Source: Sphingobium sp. OAS761 (GTDB lineage: Bacteria; Pseudomonadota; Alphaproteobacteria; Sphingomonadales; Sphingomonadaceae). Taken from it: a stretch of 64,000 nt of DNA. Under the pieces are notes generated by a model. The model was given only the letters and a program-made list of their open reading frames with translations, was not told where the DNA came from and ran no database searches. Location of the stretch: assembly GCF_024168485.1 (NCBI RefSeq), contig NZ_JALJVY010000002.1, positions 310,001 through 374,000 on the forward strand. Direction: 5' to 3'. Below, piece by piece: positions 12,390 through 20,580 of this stretch. Position 1 is the first letter of the stretch, and every line of letters begins with the position of its first letter. A program made the position numbers and the translations under genes.

Positions 12390-13460
12390 TCAGGCGGACT
12401 CGGTCTGCCTGGCGGCAGTGGCCCCTCGTTCCTCCGCGCTCAGCTGATCCAAGACCTTGCGGAACAACGACAGGCCCCGATCCGCCTGGATCCAGCCCAT
12501 CGTGCCCGGCGGCCCGGTGTCGATCATGCGCTGTTGCGCTTCGATCATGGCGGTATCCTCCCGGAAGGCCTCGTCGACCATCCCGAATATGGCCGCGGCA
12601 GCTTCCGGACTCATGTCGGTTTTCCGGTGCGCACCCGAATAGATGTATCGTGTCGATCGCTCCGTCAGGGGAGTGACCGCCTGGATACTGAACGTGTCGC
12701 TGATACATTCCAGATCCTTGGACGGCTCGGTAAAGTTCAGCCGCTCCGCGGTGCCGGCCGGATAGGTCCGGAAATGATTGATGAAGATGCCGGGCACCAG
12801 ATACGAAAACCACATCCACTGGTCGGTGATGGGCGCGTCCGGCGCCTGCATTGCGGTGCGCCCGATCGACCAGTTGTTGTTGCTCACACCGCGCGGCAAG
12901 GGCTGAGCGCCGGCGCCGGTCACCACATTGGGCTCGTCGTCCCCTTCAACCTTACGCCCGATCGTCTTCTCATGCACGAAGGCGACGTGCGACAGATCGA
13001 GTAGATTGTCGTTGATGAGGTTGTAGTTCGCGGCATAGTTCAGTTCGCCGCGATGCATATAGACATCCTCGCGATCGAGCAGACTTACATCGGGAATGAG
13101 CGACATATCCGCCTGTTCAGGCTCGCCCATCCATATCCAGGCCCATTGGTGACGCTCAACCACCGGGTAGGTGCGCGCCTTGAGCGCCCCCGGCGCGCTT
13201 GCCTGACCGGGCACCTCCACGCAGCGGCCGTTCGTTCCAAAGCGTACGCCATGGTACATGCAGCGGATCGTGTCGTCTTCGATCCGTCCGAGCGACAAGG
13301 GCGCCCAACGATGCGGGCAGCGATCCTCCAGCGCGACGAGCGTGCCATCCTCCCGCCGCATCATCACAAGCGGTTCGTCGATGATCCGACGGGTGTATAA
13401 CTTTCCCGTTTCAAATTCCGATGTCCAGCCGGCTACATACCAGGCGCTCTTCAAGAACAT
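12390..13460 (-). CDS. Rieske [2Fe-2S] aromatic ring oxygenase/demethylase, substrate unknown
   Basis: The 356-residue protein has an N-terminal Rieske domain with Cys48/His50 (CPHR) and Cys67/His70 (CMYHG). The catalytic domain carries NLLDLSHVAFVHEKTIG, which holds the two iron-binding histidines. It resembles vanillate demethylase and phthalate-type oxygenases but is clearly different from the VanA in this window; for example, it has SHVAFVH in place of the VanA-type THETHVH. The ATG at 13460 begins the conserved MFLKSAWYVAGW. An EthD-like gene follows and a LysR gene lies upstream on the same strand. No reductase or ferredoxin gene is adjacent. Substrate is unassigned; a methoxylated or carboxylated aromatic is likely. 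Confidence 0.82.
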   Translation of the reverse strand: MFLKSAWYVAGWTSEFETGKLYTRRIIDEPLVMMRREDGTLVALEDRCPHRWAPLSLGRIEDDTIRCMYHGVRFGTNGRCVEVPGQASAPGALKARTYPVVERHQWAWIWMGEPEQADMSLIPDVSLLDREDVYMHRGELNYAANYNLINDNLLDLSHVAFVHEKTIGRKVEGDDEPNVVTGAGAQPLPRGVSNNNWSIGRTAMQAPDAPITDQWMWFSYLVPGIFINHFRTYPAGTAERLNFTEPSKDLECISDTFSIQAVTPLTERSTRYIYSGAHRKTDMSPEAAAAIFGMVDEAFREDTAMIEAQQRMIDTGPPGTMGWIQADRGLSLFRKVLDQLSAEERGATAARQTESA

Positions 13461-13603
13461 CGCTAATCCTCTCCACTTGTTTGACCAGTTCGCTTGAACG
13501 CGAGACATGCCGCTATCAACCGCGAATCTGGTCGCGCAAGCAAGACCCCAGCCGGCCTCGAGGTTATAACCTTTTGGTTAAATGGTTGTCGTCGATGGGC
13601 CGG

Positions 13604-14524
13604 TCATATCGCCCTGAAATCGTCCGCTGGAGCACATTGATGCGTGATGAAGTCGATGAGCCGCTGGATCTTAGGATCGTGACGTAAAGTGTCCTGAACA
13701 CACAGACGAACTTCAAAGCCGCTCATTTGAACCGGCAAACGCTTCACGTCGCTTTCTTGAATGCCTTCGCCAGCGACGACGCGCGGAAAGCTGCCGGTGT
13801 AACCCAGCCCCCGGCGCAAGGCTTCGATGGTAAGCGCGGGATGTTCCGACTCCAGGGCAACCGGGTAATCCTGGATGCCGATCTGCGCGAGCGAGCGATC
13901 CACCAAATCTTGGAAAAGCCTGTCGGAATGGGCGGGAATGAACCCGAATTTCAACAAGTCGGAAGACCCTACTTTGTCCAATGCCGACAGCGGGTGGGAC
14001 GCCGAAGCATATAGACCTACCGGCTCGGTCCAGAGATGCGATGACGGAAGCTCAGGCGTATGCGAGGGCGCAAGAAAAATGCCTACATCCACGCGCTGCT
14101 GCGCGTAAGCGGTTACAAGCTGCTCATAATTCATCGCCCGAACGCTTAAATACGTGTCGGGATGATCTGCGGCGTAACTGGCAAGTGGTCGGGCAATGGC
14201 CCATGCGAGGAAAGGGTGGCTGGCCAGCACGATCCGTTGGCGCCCCTTGATCAGACGATCGCCAAGCGCGCCGCCGGCGAGCCGCTCGGCCTTCTCGATC
14301 AATTCCTTGGCGAGTTCGAACGTAATGCCGCCATCGCTGGTCAGATTGCCCGTGGAGCCGCGCCTGCGGGTAAACAGCTGCTTGCTCATCTGCTCCTCAA
14401 GGGCGCGAATCTGCTTGCTGACCGATGCTTGCGAGATACCAAGCCGCTCCGCTGCAGCCTGAAAGCTACCTGCCTCCACAGCCGCAACGAAAACTTCCAG
14501 GCGACGAAGAGAGGTCCGATGCAT
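13604..14524 (-). CDS. LysR-type transcriptional regulator
   Basis: The 306-residue protein starts with a LysR helix-turn-helix (AVEAGSFQAAAERLGISQAS, LFTRRRG). The co-inducer domain follows with RIVLASHPFLAWAIARPLAS and ALRRGLGYTGSFPRVVAGEG. The ATG at 14524 is preferred because the HTH follows at once; a start at 14581 would add 19 unrelated residues. It is on the same strand as the Rieske and EthD genes, 143 bases upstream of the oxygenase, so it may be their local regulator. Confidence 0.85.
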   Translation of the reverse strand: MHRTSLRRLEVFVAAVEAGSFQAAAERLGISQASVSKQIRALEEQMSKQLFTRRRGSTGNLTSDGGITFELAKELIEKAERLAGGALGDRLIKGRQRIVLASHPFLAWAIARPLASYAADHPDTYLSVRAMNYEQLVTAYAQQRVDVGIFLAPSHTPELPSSHLWTEPVGLYASASHPLSALDKVGSSDLLKFGFIPAHSDRLFQDLVDRSLAQIGIQDYPVALESEHPALTIEALRRGLGYTGSFPRVVAGEGIQESDVKRLPVQMSGFEVRLCVQDTLRHDPKIQRLIDFITHQCAPADDFRAI

Positions 14525-14847
14525 GATTGCTTCTAGCGAGTCAGTCCAGACATAGCCAATATCATGTCGCTCCACGGGCAAGCCCGCGCATCGCTCCGCG
14601 TGGCCTATGAGGTGGAGTCCGTTTTCTGGACAGTGTCAAGCGGATCCACGAATGACTGGTACCAGCGTGACCGGACGTTCCCAGTCGCAGGGCCGAACGG
14701 CGGCAAAGTCCCAGCCCCAGGCGTTCATACTCCGCCGTCCCGATGAATGGACTGCGGACAGGGGTTTCGAACGGCCTGATCATTAAGCCATAGCCTTGCA
14801 ACGATTGCGCTTGCCAAACAACCGCGAATGCCGAAAGAATCTTGGCA
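14525..14847. other. Gene-free stretch at a possible island junction
   Basis: About 320 bases lie between the LysR gene and the nucleotidyltransferase gene. I see no conserved protein and no RNA. The segment 14625-14700 does not resemble its neighbours and could be a remnant, but I could not assign it. It marks the change from catabolic genes to mobile-element genes. Confidence 0.4.
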
Positions 14848-15768
14848 ATGCGCACCGACATCGACCATCTTCCTGCGGCCAAGCAGCGCGAGCTTGAGCG
14901 CATTGTCCAGGTCATTTTCGAGGAATTTCGTGACGCGATCGGGAATGCCACCGGGCCTCGCAAGGGCGCGCGGATCCTCAAGATCGTGCTGTTTGGCAGC
15001 CACGCGCGGGGCAACTGGGTCGATGCGCCGCTGTCGGCGAACCAGTACAAGTCCGACTACGATCTCCTCATCATTGTCAGCCAGAAGGCACTGACTGATC
15101 GGGCGGCGCACTGGGCAAAGGCCGAGGAACGGCTAATTCGCGCCTACACAATCGAGAAAACGCTGCGCACGCCGGTCAATTTCATCGTCCATTCGTTGCA
15201 CGAGGTGAATGACGGCCTGGCGCATGGCCGCGTCTTCTTCATGGAAGTCGCAAAGGATGGGATCGCCCTCTACGAGGCGGACGACCGCGAACTAACGACG
15301 CCGAAACCGAAAACACCGCAGCAAGCGCTGGACGCCGCGCGGGAGTATTTCGAGGACTGGATGCCGCAAGCCGCCAGTGCGCAAAAAGGCTTCTTGTTTT
15401 TTCTTTCTCAGCATGAGCATCGGGATGCAGCCTTCATGCTGCACCAAGCGACTGAACGTCTATACTCCGCCTTGCTGCTCACGTTGACGTTTTATGCGCC
15501 CCACAACCACAACATCGCCTTTCTCCGCTCGCTGGCAGAAGGGCTGGACCGCCGCCTCTACGGCATCTGGCCGGAAACCACACACGCCGAACGCGCCAAA
15601 TTCCAGAAGCTGAAGGAAGCCTACACCAAAGCCCGTTATTCCAAGCACTACCGGATAAGTGCCGAAGAACTGGCATGGCTCGGTGAACGGGTCGAGGAAC
15701 TGGGCCGCGTAGTCCATCAGGTCTGCTTGGAACGGATCGCCGAACTGGAAGCCGCCGCCGAGAAATAG
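14848..15768 (+). CDS. Nucleotidyltransferase (MNT) fused to a HEPN-like domain
   Basis: The 306-residue protein joins an N-terminal minimal nucleotidyltransferase domain to a C-terminal helical HEPN-like domain. The MNT motif GSHARG is at residues 50-55 and the metal-binding SDYDLLII with Asp70 and Asp72 follows. The third acidic position is replaced (TPVNFIVH). The HEPN part spans about residues 150-300 (HRDAAFMLHQATERLYSALL). MNT and HEPN pairs act as toxin-antitoxin modules in which the MNT adenylylates the HEPN toxin; here both are in one chain, as in a known subfamily of fused proteins. A TTG start at 14842 is possible; I used the ATG at 14848. It lies in the integrase-linked mobile region. 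Confidence 0.78.
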   Translation: MRTDIDHLPAAKQRELERIVQVIFEEFRDAIGNATGPRKGARILKIVLFGSHARGNWVDAPLSANQYKSDYDLLIIVSQKALTDRAAHWAKAEERLIRAYTIEKTLRTPVNFIVHSLHEVNDGLAHGRVFFMEVAKDGIALYEADDRELTTPKPKTPQQALDAAREYFEDWMPQAASAQKGFLFFLSQHEHRDAAFMLHQATERLYSALLLTLTFYAPHNHNIAFLRSLAEGLDRRLYGIWPETTHAERAKFQKLKEAYTKARYSKHYRISAEELAWLGERVEELGRVVHQVCLERIAELEAAAEK

Positions 15769-15988
15769 CGATCCCGCTAGACAGCTTGCCCGGACTCTTC
15801 CTGTCTGGCATATTCGGCGGCACGGGATGGAAAGACTGGCGGCCATCTCGCGGATAACCCTGCCAGGCATCATGTAGGTCCGGCCGCCAAGGTCGGGCAG
15901 TTGCTGCAAGCCGCGATGGCGGCTCACAGTGGACACCGCTTGCACCATCCGCGCCCGAATGCGCGGACCGCTGGTGTGCGAGCTGCAA

Positions 15989-16477
15989 ATGACACCCTCT
16001 ACCGACGTTTACGCGCGCGAAGTGGTGATGGCGCGCGTCAATCATTTGGTCCGGCGCAAACAGAATGAGATCGAGCGCATCGCGCGGATCATTCGCGCCT
16101 GCTTCGAGCCCGAAAAGGTCCAAGCACCCCGACCGGGGAAGATCAGGCGGATCATCCTGATCGGCCCCTATGCGCGCCGATCATGGTACGAGGACCGGCA
16201 CACAATCCAGTTCTCGGACTATGAATTCTGGATCGTCGTCAACCACCCCGCCTTCAAGGACGAGCGCTGCTGGCGGCGGGTGCACGAGGTCATCGACAGC
16301 GAACTGGGCAACCGTTGCGCGGTCGATTTCGACATCTACTCCAAGGCCGACATCCGCATCGCCGGGATCGAGCGCGACACCTTCGTCCTCGATCGCATCG
16401 AGGCGGGCATCACGCTCTACCGCGCCTCGCGCGACGCGCCACTGAATGAACGCGAACGTCGGGAGGCAAGGCAATGA
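15989..16477 (+). CDS. Degenerate nucleotidyltransferase-fold protein
   Basis: The 162-residue product resembles the MNT domain of the preceding gene: VNHLVRRKQNEIERIARII parallels its first helix, and LIGPYARRSW corresponds to its GSHARG motif but with the serine replaced by proline. The aspartate pair reads SDYEFWIVV, so the second aspartate is glutamate. A third acidic residue (AVDFDIYSK), which is missing in the neighbour, is present here. No HEPN part follows. The active site is therefore probably altered or dead. The ATG at 15989 is chosen over upstream GTG/ATG codons because the similarity begins shortly after it. Its stop overlaps the ATG of the sigma factor gene, implying joint translation. 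Confidence 0.68.
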   Translation: MTPSTDVYAREVVMARVNHLVRRKQNEIERIARIIRACFEPEKVQAPRPGKIRRIILIGPYARRSWYEDRHTIQFSDYEFWIVVNHPAFKDERCWRRVHEVIDSELGNRCAVDFDIYSKADIRIAGIERDTFVLDRIEAGITLYRASRDAPLNERERREARQ

Positions 16478-16986
16478 CCCCCTCCCGTTCTACGGCAGCC
16501 TTCGAGGCACTTTACCGAGCAGAGTATTCGCGGGTTCTGCGTTTCTTCCGAAAGCGGGTGGGCGGAGACGATGCCTCCGACCTCGCGCAGGAGGTTTTTG
16601 TGAAGCTGTTCGCTGCGGGCGTTGTCGAACATATCGACAATCCGCCAGCCTATCTCACCCGATGCGCGCGCAACCTTCTCATCAGCCGTGCGCGTCGCAG
16701 GGCGTCGGCACACATCGTCACCTGTCCCATCGACGAAGGCCGGGATGCACCGGCGCCTCCCGAGCAGACCTGGAGAATCGAGGAGGGAGACATCCGGAGG
16801 GTCTATCGACGGACACTGCTGGCCATGCCACGCAAGACCCGCCGCATCTTCCTCATGCACCGCCTGAAATGCATGACCTATGCGGAGATCTCCGAGCAGG
16901 TCGGCATCGGCTACGCTGGCGTCGAATATCATATGACGCGTGCCCTGGCACGGTGCCGCAGGACGGCTTCTGTGCATCGATTGTAG
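16474..16986 (+). CDS. ECF-type RNA polymerase sigma factor
   Basis: The 170-residue protein has sigma region 2 (FEALYRAEYSRVLRFFRKRV, then DASDLAQEVFVKLF) and sigma region 4 (MPRKTRRIFLMHRLKCMTYA, EISEQVGIGYAGVEYHMTRA), the layout of FecI-like ECF sigma factors. No FecR-type or other membrane anti-sigma gene follows. Instead, the gene overlaps the degenerate nucleotidyltransferase by ATGA and precedes the ArdC-like gene by about 240 bases. It may direct transcription of the mobile element. The regulon is unknown. Confidence 0.85.
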   Translation: MTPSRSTAAFEALYRAEYSRVLRFFRKRVGGDDASDLAQEVFVKLFAAGVVEHIDNPPAYLTRCARNLLISRARRRASAHIVTCPIDEGRDAPAPPEQTWRIEEGDIRRVYRRTLLAMPRKTRRIFLMHRLKCMTYAEISEQVGIGYAGVEYHMTRALARCRRTASVHRL

Positions 16987-17228
16987 AATGGCTTCCTAGG
17001 CTCGCGATTGAGCGCCGCCAGCGGCGCGATATTGCCACAGTTCTTGAAGGAGAAAGAGGCTCTGCCTCTCTCTCCCTGCAAGGTGCCGCTTTGGGGCCGT
17101 GGCTCGCTGCGCTGCGCCCGCACCACCCCCGGCACCGGACCTTGCCCCCACTCTCTCCGCCCCTCGCCGGGTCGGCAGGGGTCATGCGCGGCATGACCCG
17201 CTGCGCGGATTGGAAGGGAGTAACAGCA

Positions 17229-18143
17229 ATGATCAAGAACACCGGCAAGCAAGACCCTCACAGCCGTATTACCAACCGCATCCTGGCCGAGCTTGAGCAA
17301 GGCACCCGCCCCTGGCTGAAGCCGTGGAGCGGCGGCGACATGGCCAAGTCCGGCCAGGTTCGCCCCTTGCGCGCCACCGGCCAGCCCTATCGCGGGATCA
17401 ACGTGCTTCTCTTGTGGATCGAGGCACAGGCGTCCGGTTTCGTCAGCCCATCATGGATGACCTACAAGCAGGCGCAAGCCTTGGGCGCGCAGGTGCGCAA
17501 GGGGGAGCATGGTGCGACAGTCGTCTATTATGGCGACAGCACCAAGACCGTGCATGACGATGTCAGCGGCGAGGATCGAGAACAGGGTTTCCGTTTTCTG
17601 AAGACCTATACCGTATTCAACGTGGGGCAGATTGACGGCTTGCCCGAACGGTTCCATATCATACCGGAGCCTGCGCCGGAGGTGGAGCGCATCGAAGCCG
17701 CCGAGGCATTCTTTGCCAGCATCCCCGCAACAGTGAACCACGGCGGTGACAAGGCCTATTACATCCCGTCAGCCGACCGCATCCAGCTTCCACCTTTCGC
17801 CGCCTTCCATGATGCCCACGGATATTACGCCACCAGGGGCCATGAAACCCTGCATTGGACTCGGCACGAGAGCCGCCTTGATCGCTCATTCGGGCGCGAG
17901 AAATGGGGTGATGAAGGCTACGCACGTGAGGAATTGGTGGCGGAGTTAGGGGCTGCCTTCCTTGCCGCTGATCTCGGACTTTGCATCGAGCCACGCCCCG
18001 ATCACGCCAGTTATATCGCAAGCTGGATCAAGGTGCTGCAAAACGACACCCGCGCCATCGTGCAAGCAGCCGCCCATGCCGAACGCGCGGTGGCCTATCT
18101 GCACCAAGTGGCGGCCCCCGACGCGGTCAAAGAAGCGGCTTAG
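17229..18143 (+). CDS. ardC: ArdC-like antirestriction protein with zinc metalloprotease domain
   Basis: The 304-residue protein has the N-terminal ArdC ssDNA-binding domain (IAELEQGTRPWLKPW-type segment near residue 20, YRGINVLLLW, MTYKQAQALGAQVRKGEHG). The C-terminal half is metallopeptidase-like, with the zinc motif HETLH (in GHETLHWTRHESRL) and the downstream YAREELVAELGAAFLA. Such proteins are carried by plasmids and integrative elements and protect incoming DNA from restriction. The ATG at 17229 follows a GGAGT-type ribosome site; an open frame extends upstream to 16446 but overlaps the sigma factor gene and lacks similarity. A strong terminator follows at 18158. Confidence 0.87.
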   Translation: MIKNTGKQDPHSRITNRILAELEQGTRPWLKPWSGGDMAKSGQVRPLRATGQPYRGINVLLLWIEAQASGFVSPSWMTYKQAQALGAQVRKGEHGATVVYYGDSTKTVHDDVSGEDREQGFRFLKTYTVFNVGQIDGLPERFHIIPEPAPEVERIEAAEAFFASIPATVNHGGDKAYYIPSADRIQLPPFAAFHDAHGYYATRGHETLHWTRHESRLDRSFGREKWGDEGYAREELVAELGAAFLAADLGLCIEPRPDHASYIASWIKVLQNDTRAIVQAAAHAERAVAYLHQVAAPDAVKEAA

Positions 18144-18157
18144 ACTAATTGTGATGA

Positions 18158-18190
18158 GGCCGCCCCAAGCAGGGCGGCCCCTTCGTTTTT
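18158..18190 (+). terminator. Rho-independent terminator after ardC
   Basis: An 8-bp perfect GC stem (18158-18165 with 18172-18179, six-base loop) is followed by a T run at 18186-18190. It ends the ardC transcript. Confidence 0.8.
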
Positions 18191-18244
18191 CCCACCCACC
18201 GGCCCCGCGCGTGGGCCGCTCCCTTCGATCGCGGCCATTTCGTT

Positions 18245-18586
18245 TCAGGCAGCGAGCGGCGAAACCGAAGCCCGCTTTCCACCCGCACGCGGCGCGACGG
18301 AAATCTTCACCCGAACGTCCCGGTTGAGCCGGTCGAGAAGCCGTAACAGCCGGTCGATGGTGAATCGCTCCAGTTTGACCTGGCGGATGCGCGAAAAATC
18401 GGCGGCCGATATGCCGGTGCGCGCTTCGGCATCCCGAACCGTCAGCCGCTCGGCATCGAGCGTTTTGACGATTTCAGCGGCAAGGATCGCCCGAAACTGG
18501 CGAATGCTGGCATCGGGCTGATCGAAGTCGGCAAAGACATTGCCCGAACCGCGAACCAGTTCGAAATCGTCATCATGGTCAGCCAT
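18245..18586 (-). CDS. XRE-family antitoxin (HigA-like)
   Basis: The 113-residue protein has a helix-turn-helix in its central part (LTVRDAEARTGISAADFSRI, then RQVKLERFTIDRLLRLLDRL) typical of Xre antitoxins of the HigA kind. The N-terminal acidic stretch (DHDDDFELVRGSGN) may bind the toxin. It overlaps the upstream toxin gene by eight bases. The toxin-first order is characteristic of higBA modules. It probably represses its own promoter upstream of the toxin gene. Confidence 0.82.
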   Translation of the reverse strand: MADHDDDFELVRGSGNVFADFDQPDASIRQFRAILAAEIVKTLDAERLTVRDAEARTGISAADFSRIRQVKLERFTIDRLLRLLDRLNRDVRVKISVAPRAGGKRASVSPLAA

Positions 18587-18938
18587 CGAGCATCTCCTTC
18601 AGCCGCTTGATCCGCTCGCGCACGAGATCCATCTCGTGGCGCGGCGTCGCAATTCCCTTGGTCGATTTCTTCTGGAAGGCATGAACCACCCAAATGTCAT
18701 CGCCCATTTGCAGCGCATAGACGACCCGAAAGGCATCGCCGCGCTCTTTGATCGCCAATTCCCATACACCGGCACCCAGACCGGCAAGCGGCTTGGCAAT
18801 GTCCGGCGTTCCGCCATCGGCGACCACCGTCAGGGCATCCAATGCCCGATCCATGGCACGCGCAGGGAACGCCTCAAAATCTCTTCGCGCCGCCTTGATC
18901 CAAGAGACAGTGCCGAGCGTGTTACGTGATTTCGCCAT
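18579..18938 (-). CDS. RelE/HigB-like toxin (phage Gp49-type)
   Basis: The 119-residue protein resembles the COG4679/Gp49-like HigB family: WIKAARRDFEAFPARAMD at the N-terminus, then KPLAGLGAGVWELAIKERGD, AFRVVYALQMGDDIWVVHAF and the basic QKKSTKGIATP. Members are ribosome-dependent mRNA interferases with the RelE fold. It is the first gene of the module and the antitoxin follows with an eight-base overlap. The pair lies next to the integrase and could stabilise the element in its host. Confidence 0.84.
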   Translation of the reverse strand: MAKSRNTLGTVSWIKAARRDFEAFPARAMDRALDALTVVADGGTPDIAKPLAGLGAGVWELAIKERGDAFRVVYALQMGDDIWVVHAFQKKSTKGIATPRHEMDLVRERIKRLKEMLDG

Positions 18939-18979
18939 ATGTAGTCAAATCTGCCAACAAGGTCAATCCGCGTGCAGCA

Positions 18980-20218
18980 TCATGCCGCCGCTGCAAATGG
19001 CGAGGTGCTGACCAGCACTTCTACGGCTTTCAGCTTATGTTCGGGCGCGAGATGGGCATAGCGCAGCGTCATCGCATAATCGCTATGCCCAAGCAGTTCG
19101 CGCACGGTGTTGAGATCGACCCCGCCCATTACCAGCCGCGAGGCGAAATGGTGGCGCATGTCATGCCAGCGGAACGCGGTGATGCCCGCATCCTTGAGCA
19201 AATGCCGCCACGAGAAATTGACGCGATCAAACCGCTGGCCCGCGTCGTTCACAAAAACCAGCCCGTCGGTGCTTTCCGCTTGCGCCCGCCAGCCCTGCAA
19301 AACGAACATGGCCTCCAGATTGAGCGGGATATGGCGCGTTCGCCGCGACTTCGCGGTCGCACCCGTCACGGTCAGAATACGCCGGTCGAGATCGACATTA
19401 GCCCAGGTGAGATCGAAAAGTTCACCGCGACGGCAGCCCGTGTTGATCGAAAGCAGGATCAGCGGCTTTACATGGTCGGTAAAGGCCAACTGCCGCAAGC
19501 TCGGCAGCAATTCATACCCGCGCTCGCTCCGCCAACGGTTAGCCGAATCGCGCTCGGCGCGGCGGCGCTCCTCGCGAACATCGAGCGCCGCACGCAAGCG
19601 GGCCTCTTCGTCGTAGGAGAGATAGCGGACCTTCGGGCAATCGTCGGTACGCGACTTCTTGACCTTGGCGAGCGGATTGGTCCCGAGCAATTCCCATTCC
19701 ACCGCGCGGTTGAACGCGGCCTTGATTGAGGAAATATCCCGGTTGATGGTTTCGAGGCTCAACCCGCGTTCGACCTCGCCTGCACGCCAGCGTTCGACAT
19801 CCAGAGCCGTGATTGCATCGAGGCGCTTGTCCAGCAGGACCTTGAACGCGGTCGCAAGCCGGTTGAGGTTTTGCTTATGCGCTTTTTGATTGGCCTTGGC
19901 CCAAAGCCCATAGTCGCCATCGAGAAAGGAGCGGAAAGTCGGCACCTCCCGCTTGGGCTTGCGCGCTTCGATAGGATCAATCCCGCGATAGACTTCAGAG
20001 AGTATGACGCGGGCGCTTTCGCGGGCCTCGGACAAACCCACCGCATCGGCCCTGCCCAGCCACACCCGCTTGCCCCGCGCATATTCGCAATAGAACGACT
20101 TCACGCCGGCGGGCGTTACGCGCAGGATCAAGCCTTTCAGCCGGGCATCCCTATAATCTTTGACTTTAACGGATATGGGAAATCTATCGACCATGGATTG
20201 TGTCAAAGGAGTTCGCAT
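18980..20218 (-). CDS. int: Tyrosine site-specific integrase
   Basis: The 412-residue protein has the tyrosine recombinase layout. An N-terminal DUF4102-like arm-binding domain contains DARLKGLILRVTPAG and KSFYCEYARGKRVWLGRADA. A core-binding SAM-like domain lies at about 100-190, and the catalytic domain follows. Catalytic residues visible are the first arginine in NTGCRRGEL, HDMRHHFASR and the GHSDYAMTLRYAHL segment with the nucleophile tyrosine. An ATG at 20218 is used; a TTG at 20239 and an ATG at 20194 are alternatives. It lies about 200 bases left of a partial tRNA-Pro that is the likely attachment core, and is transcribed away from it. Confidence 0.92.
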   Translation of the reverse strand: MRTPLTQSMVDRFPISVKVKDYRDARLKGLILRVTPAGVKSFYCEYARGKRVWLGRADAVGLSEARESARVILSEVYRGIDPIEARKPKREVPTFRSFLDGDYGLWAKANQKAHKQNLNRLATAFKVLLDKRLDAITALDVERWRAGEVERGLSLETINRDISSIKAAFNRAVEWELLGTNPLAKVKKSRTDDCPKVRYLSYDEEARLRAALDVREERRRAERDSANRWRSERGYELLPSLRQLAFTDHVKPLILLSINTGCRRGELFDLTWANVDLDRRILTVTGATAKSRRTRHIPLNLEAMFVLQGWRAQAESTDGLVFVNDAGQRFDRVNFSWRHLLKDAGITAFRWHDMRHHFASRLVMGGVDLNTVRELLGHSDYAMTLRYAHLAPEHKLKAVEVLVSTSPFAAAA

Positions 20219-20419
20219 TATTCCGGCCTCGCCTGCCAAAAATTAAATCCCGAATCGCATCGTTCTGGTGGTGCGCTGATGGTGCAACTTGCTGCAACAG
20301 AGCGGAACATAACGGGACAATCTGCACCACCAGAGATGTCAACAGACTGGCAGAAAAGGCCCCATTTTTCAAGGTTTATCGTTTAATTTCGGTGCATTAG
20401 GAACCATCAAAAAGGCGGG

Positions 20420-20464
20420 CTGGGGGTGTGGGGGTCGGAGGTTCGAATCCTCTCGTCCCGACCA
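20420..20464 (+). repeat. Attachment-site core: 3' half of a tRNA-Pro(GGG) gene
   Basis: These 45 bases match a tRNA-Pro(GGG) from the anticodon loop to the CCA end. The parts are loop CTGGGGG, 3' anticodon stem TGTGG, variable region GGGTC, T stem and loop (GGAGG, TTCGAAT, CCTCT), 3' acceptor strand CGTCCCG, discriminator A and CCA. The 5' half is absent, so it is not a functional tRNA. This is the usual scar at the distal end of an element integrated by a tyrosine recombinase into a tRNA gene, with crossover in the anticodon loop. The intact gene is not in this window. Confidence 0.8.
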
Positions 20465-20580
20465 ATATTTCAATGACTTAGCCACACCTACCCGCTGCGA
20501 ATTGCGGCGCGGGTAGCTCATGGACAGGCGGCGTTGCAGTTCCGATCGCGCGCCTAGCGATCCCGCCTTATATTCCCTCT

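Noticed and set aside
16446..17228. Extended N-terminus for the ArdC-like protein
   Set aside because: The extension lies in another frame of the sigma factor gene and has no similarity to ArdC; the ATG at 17229 fits the family.
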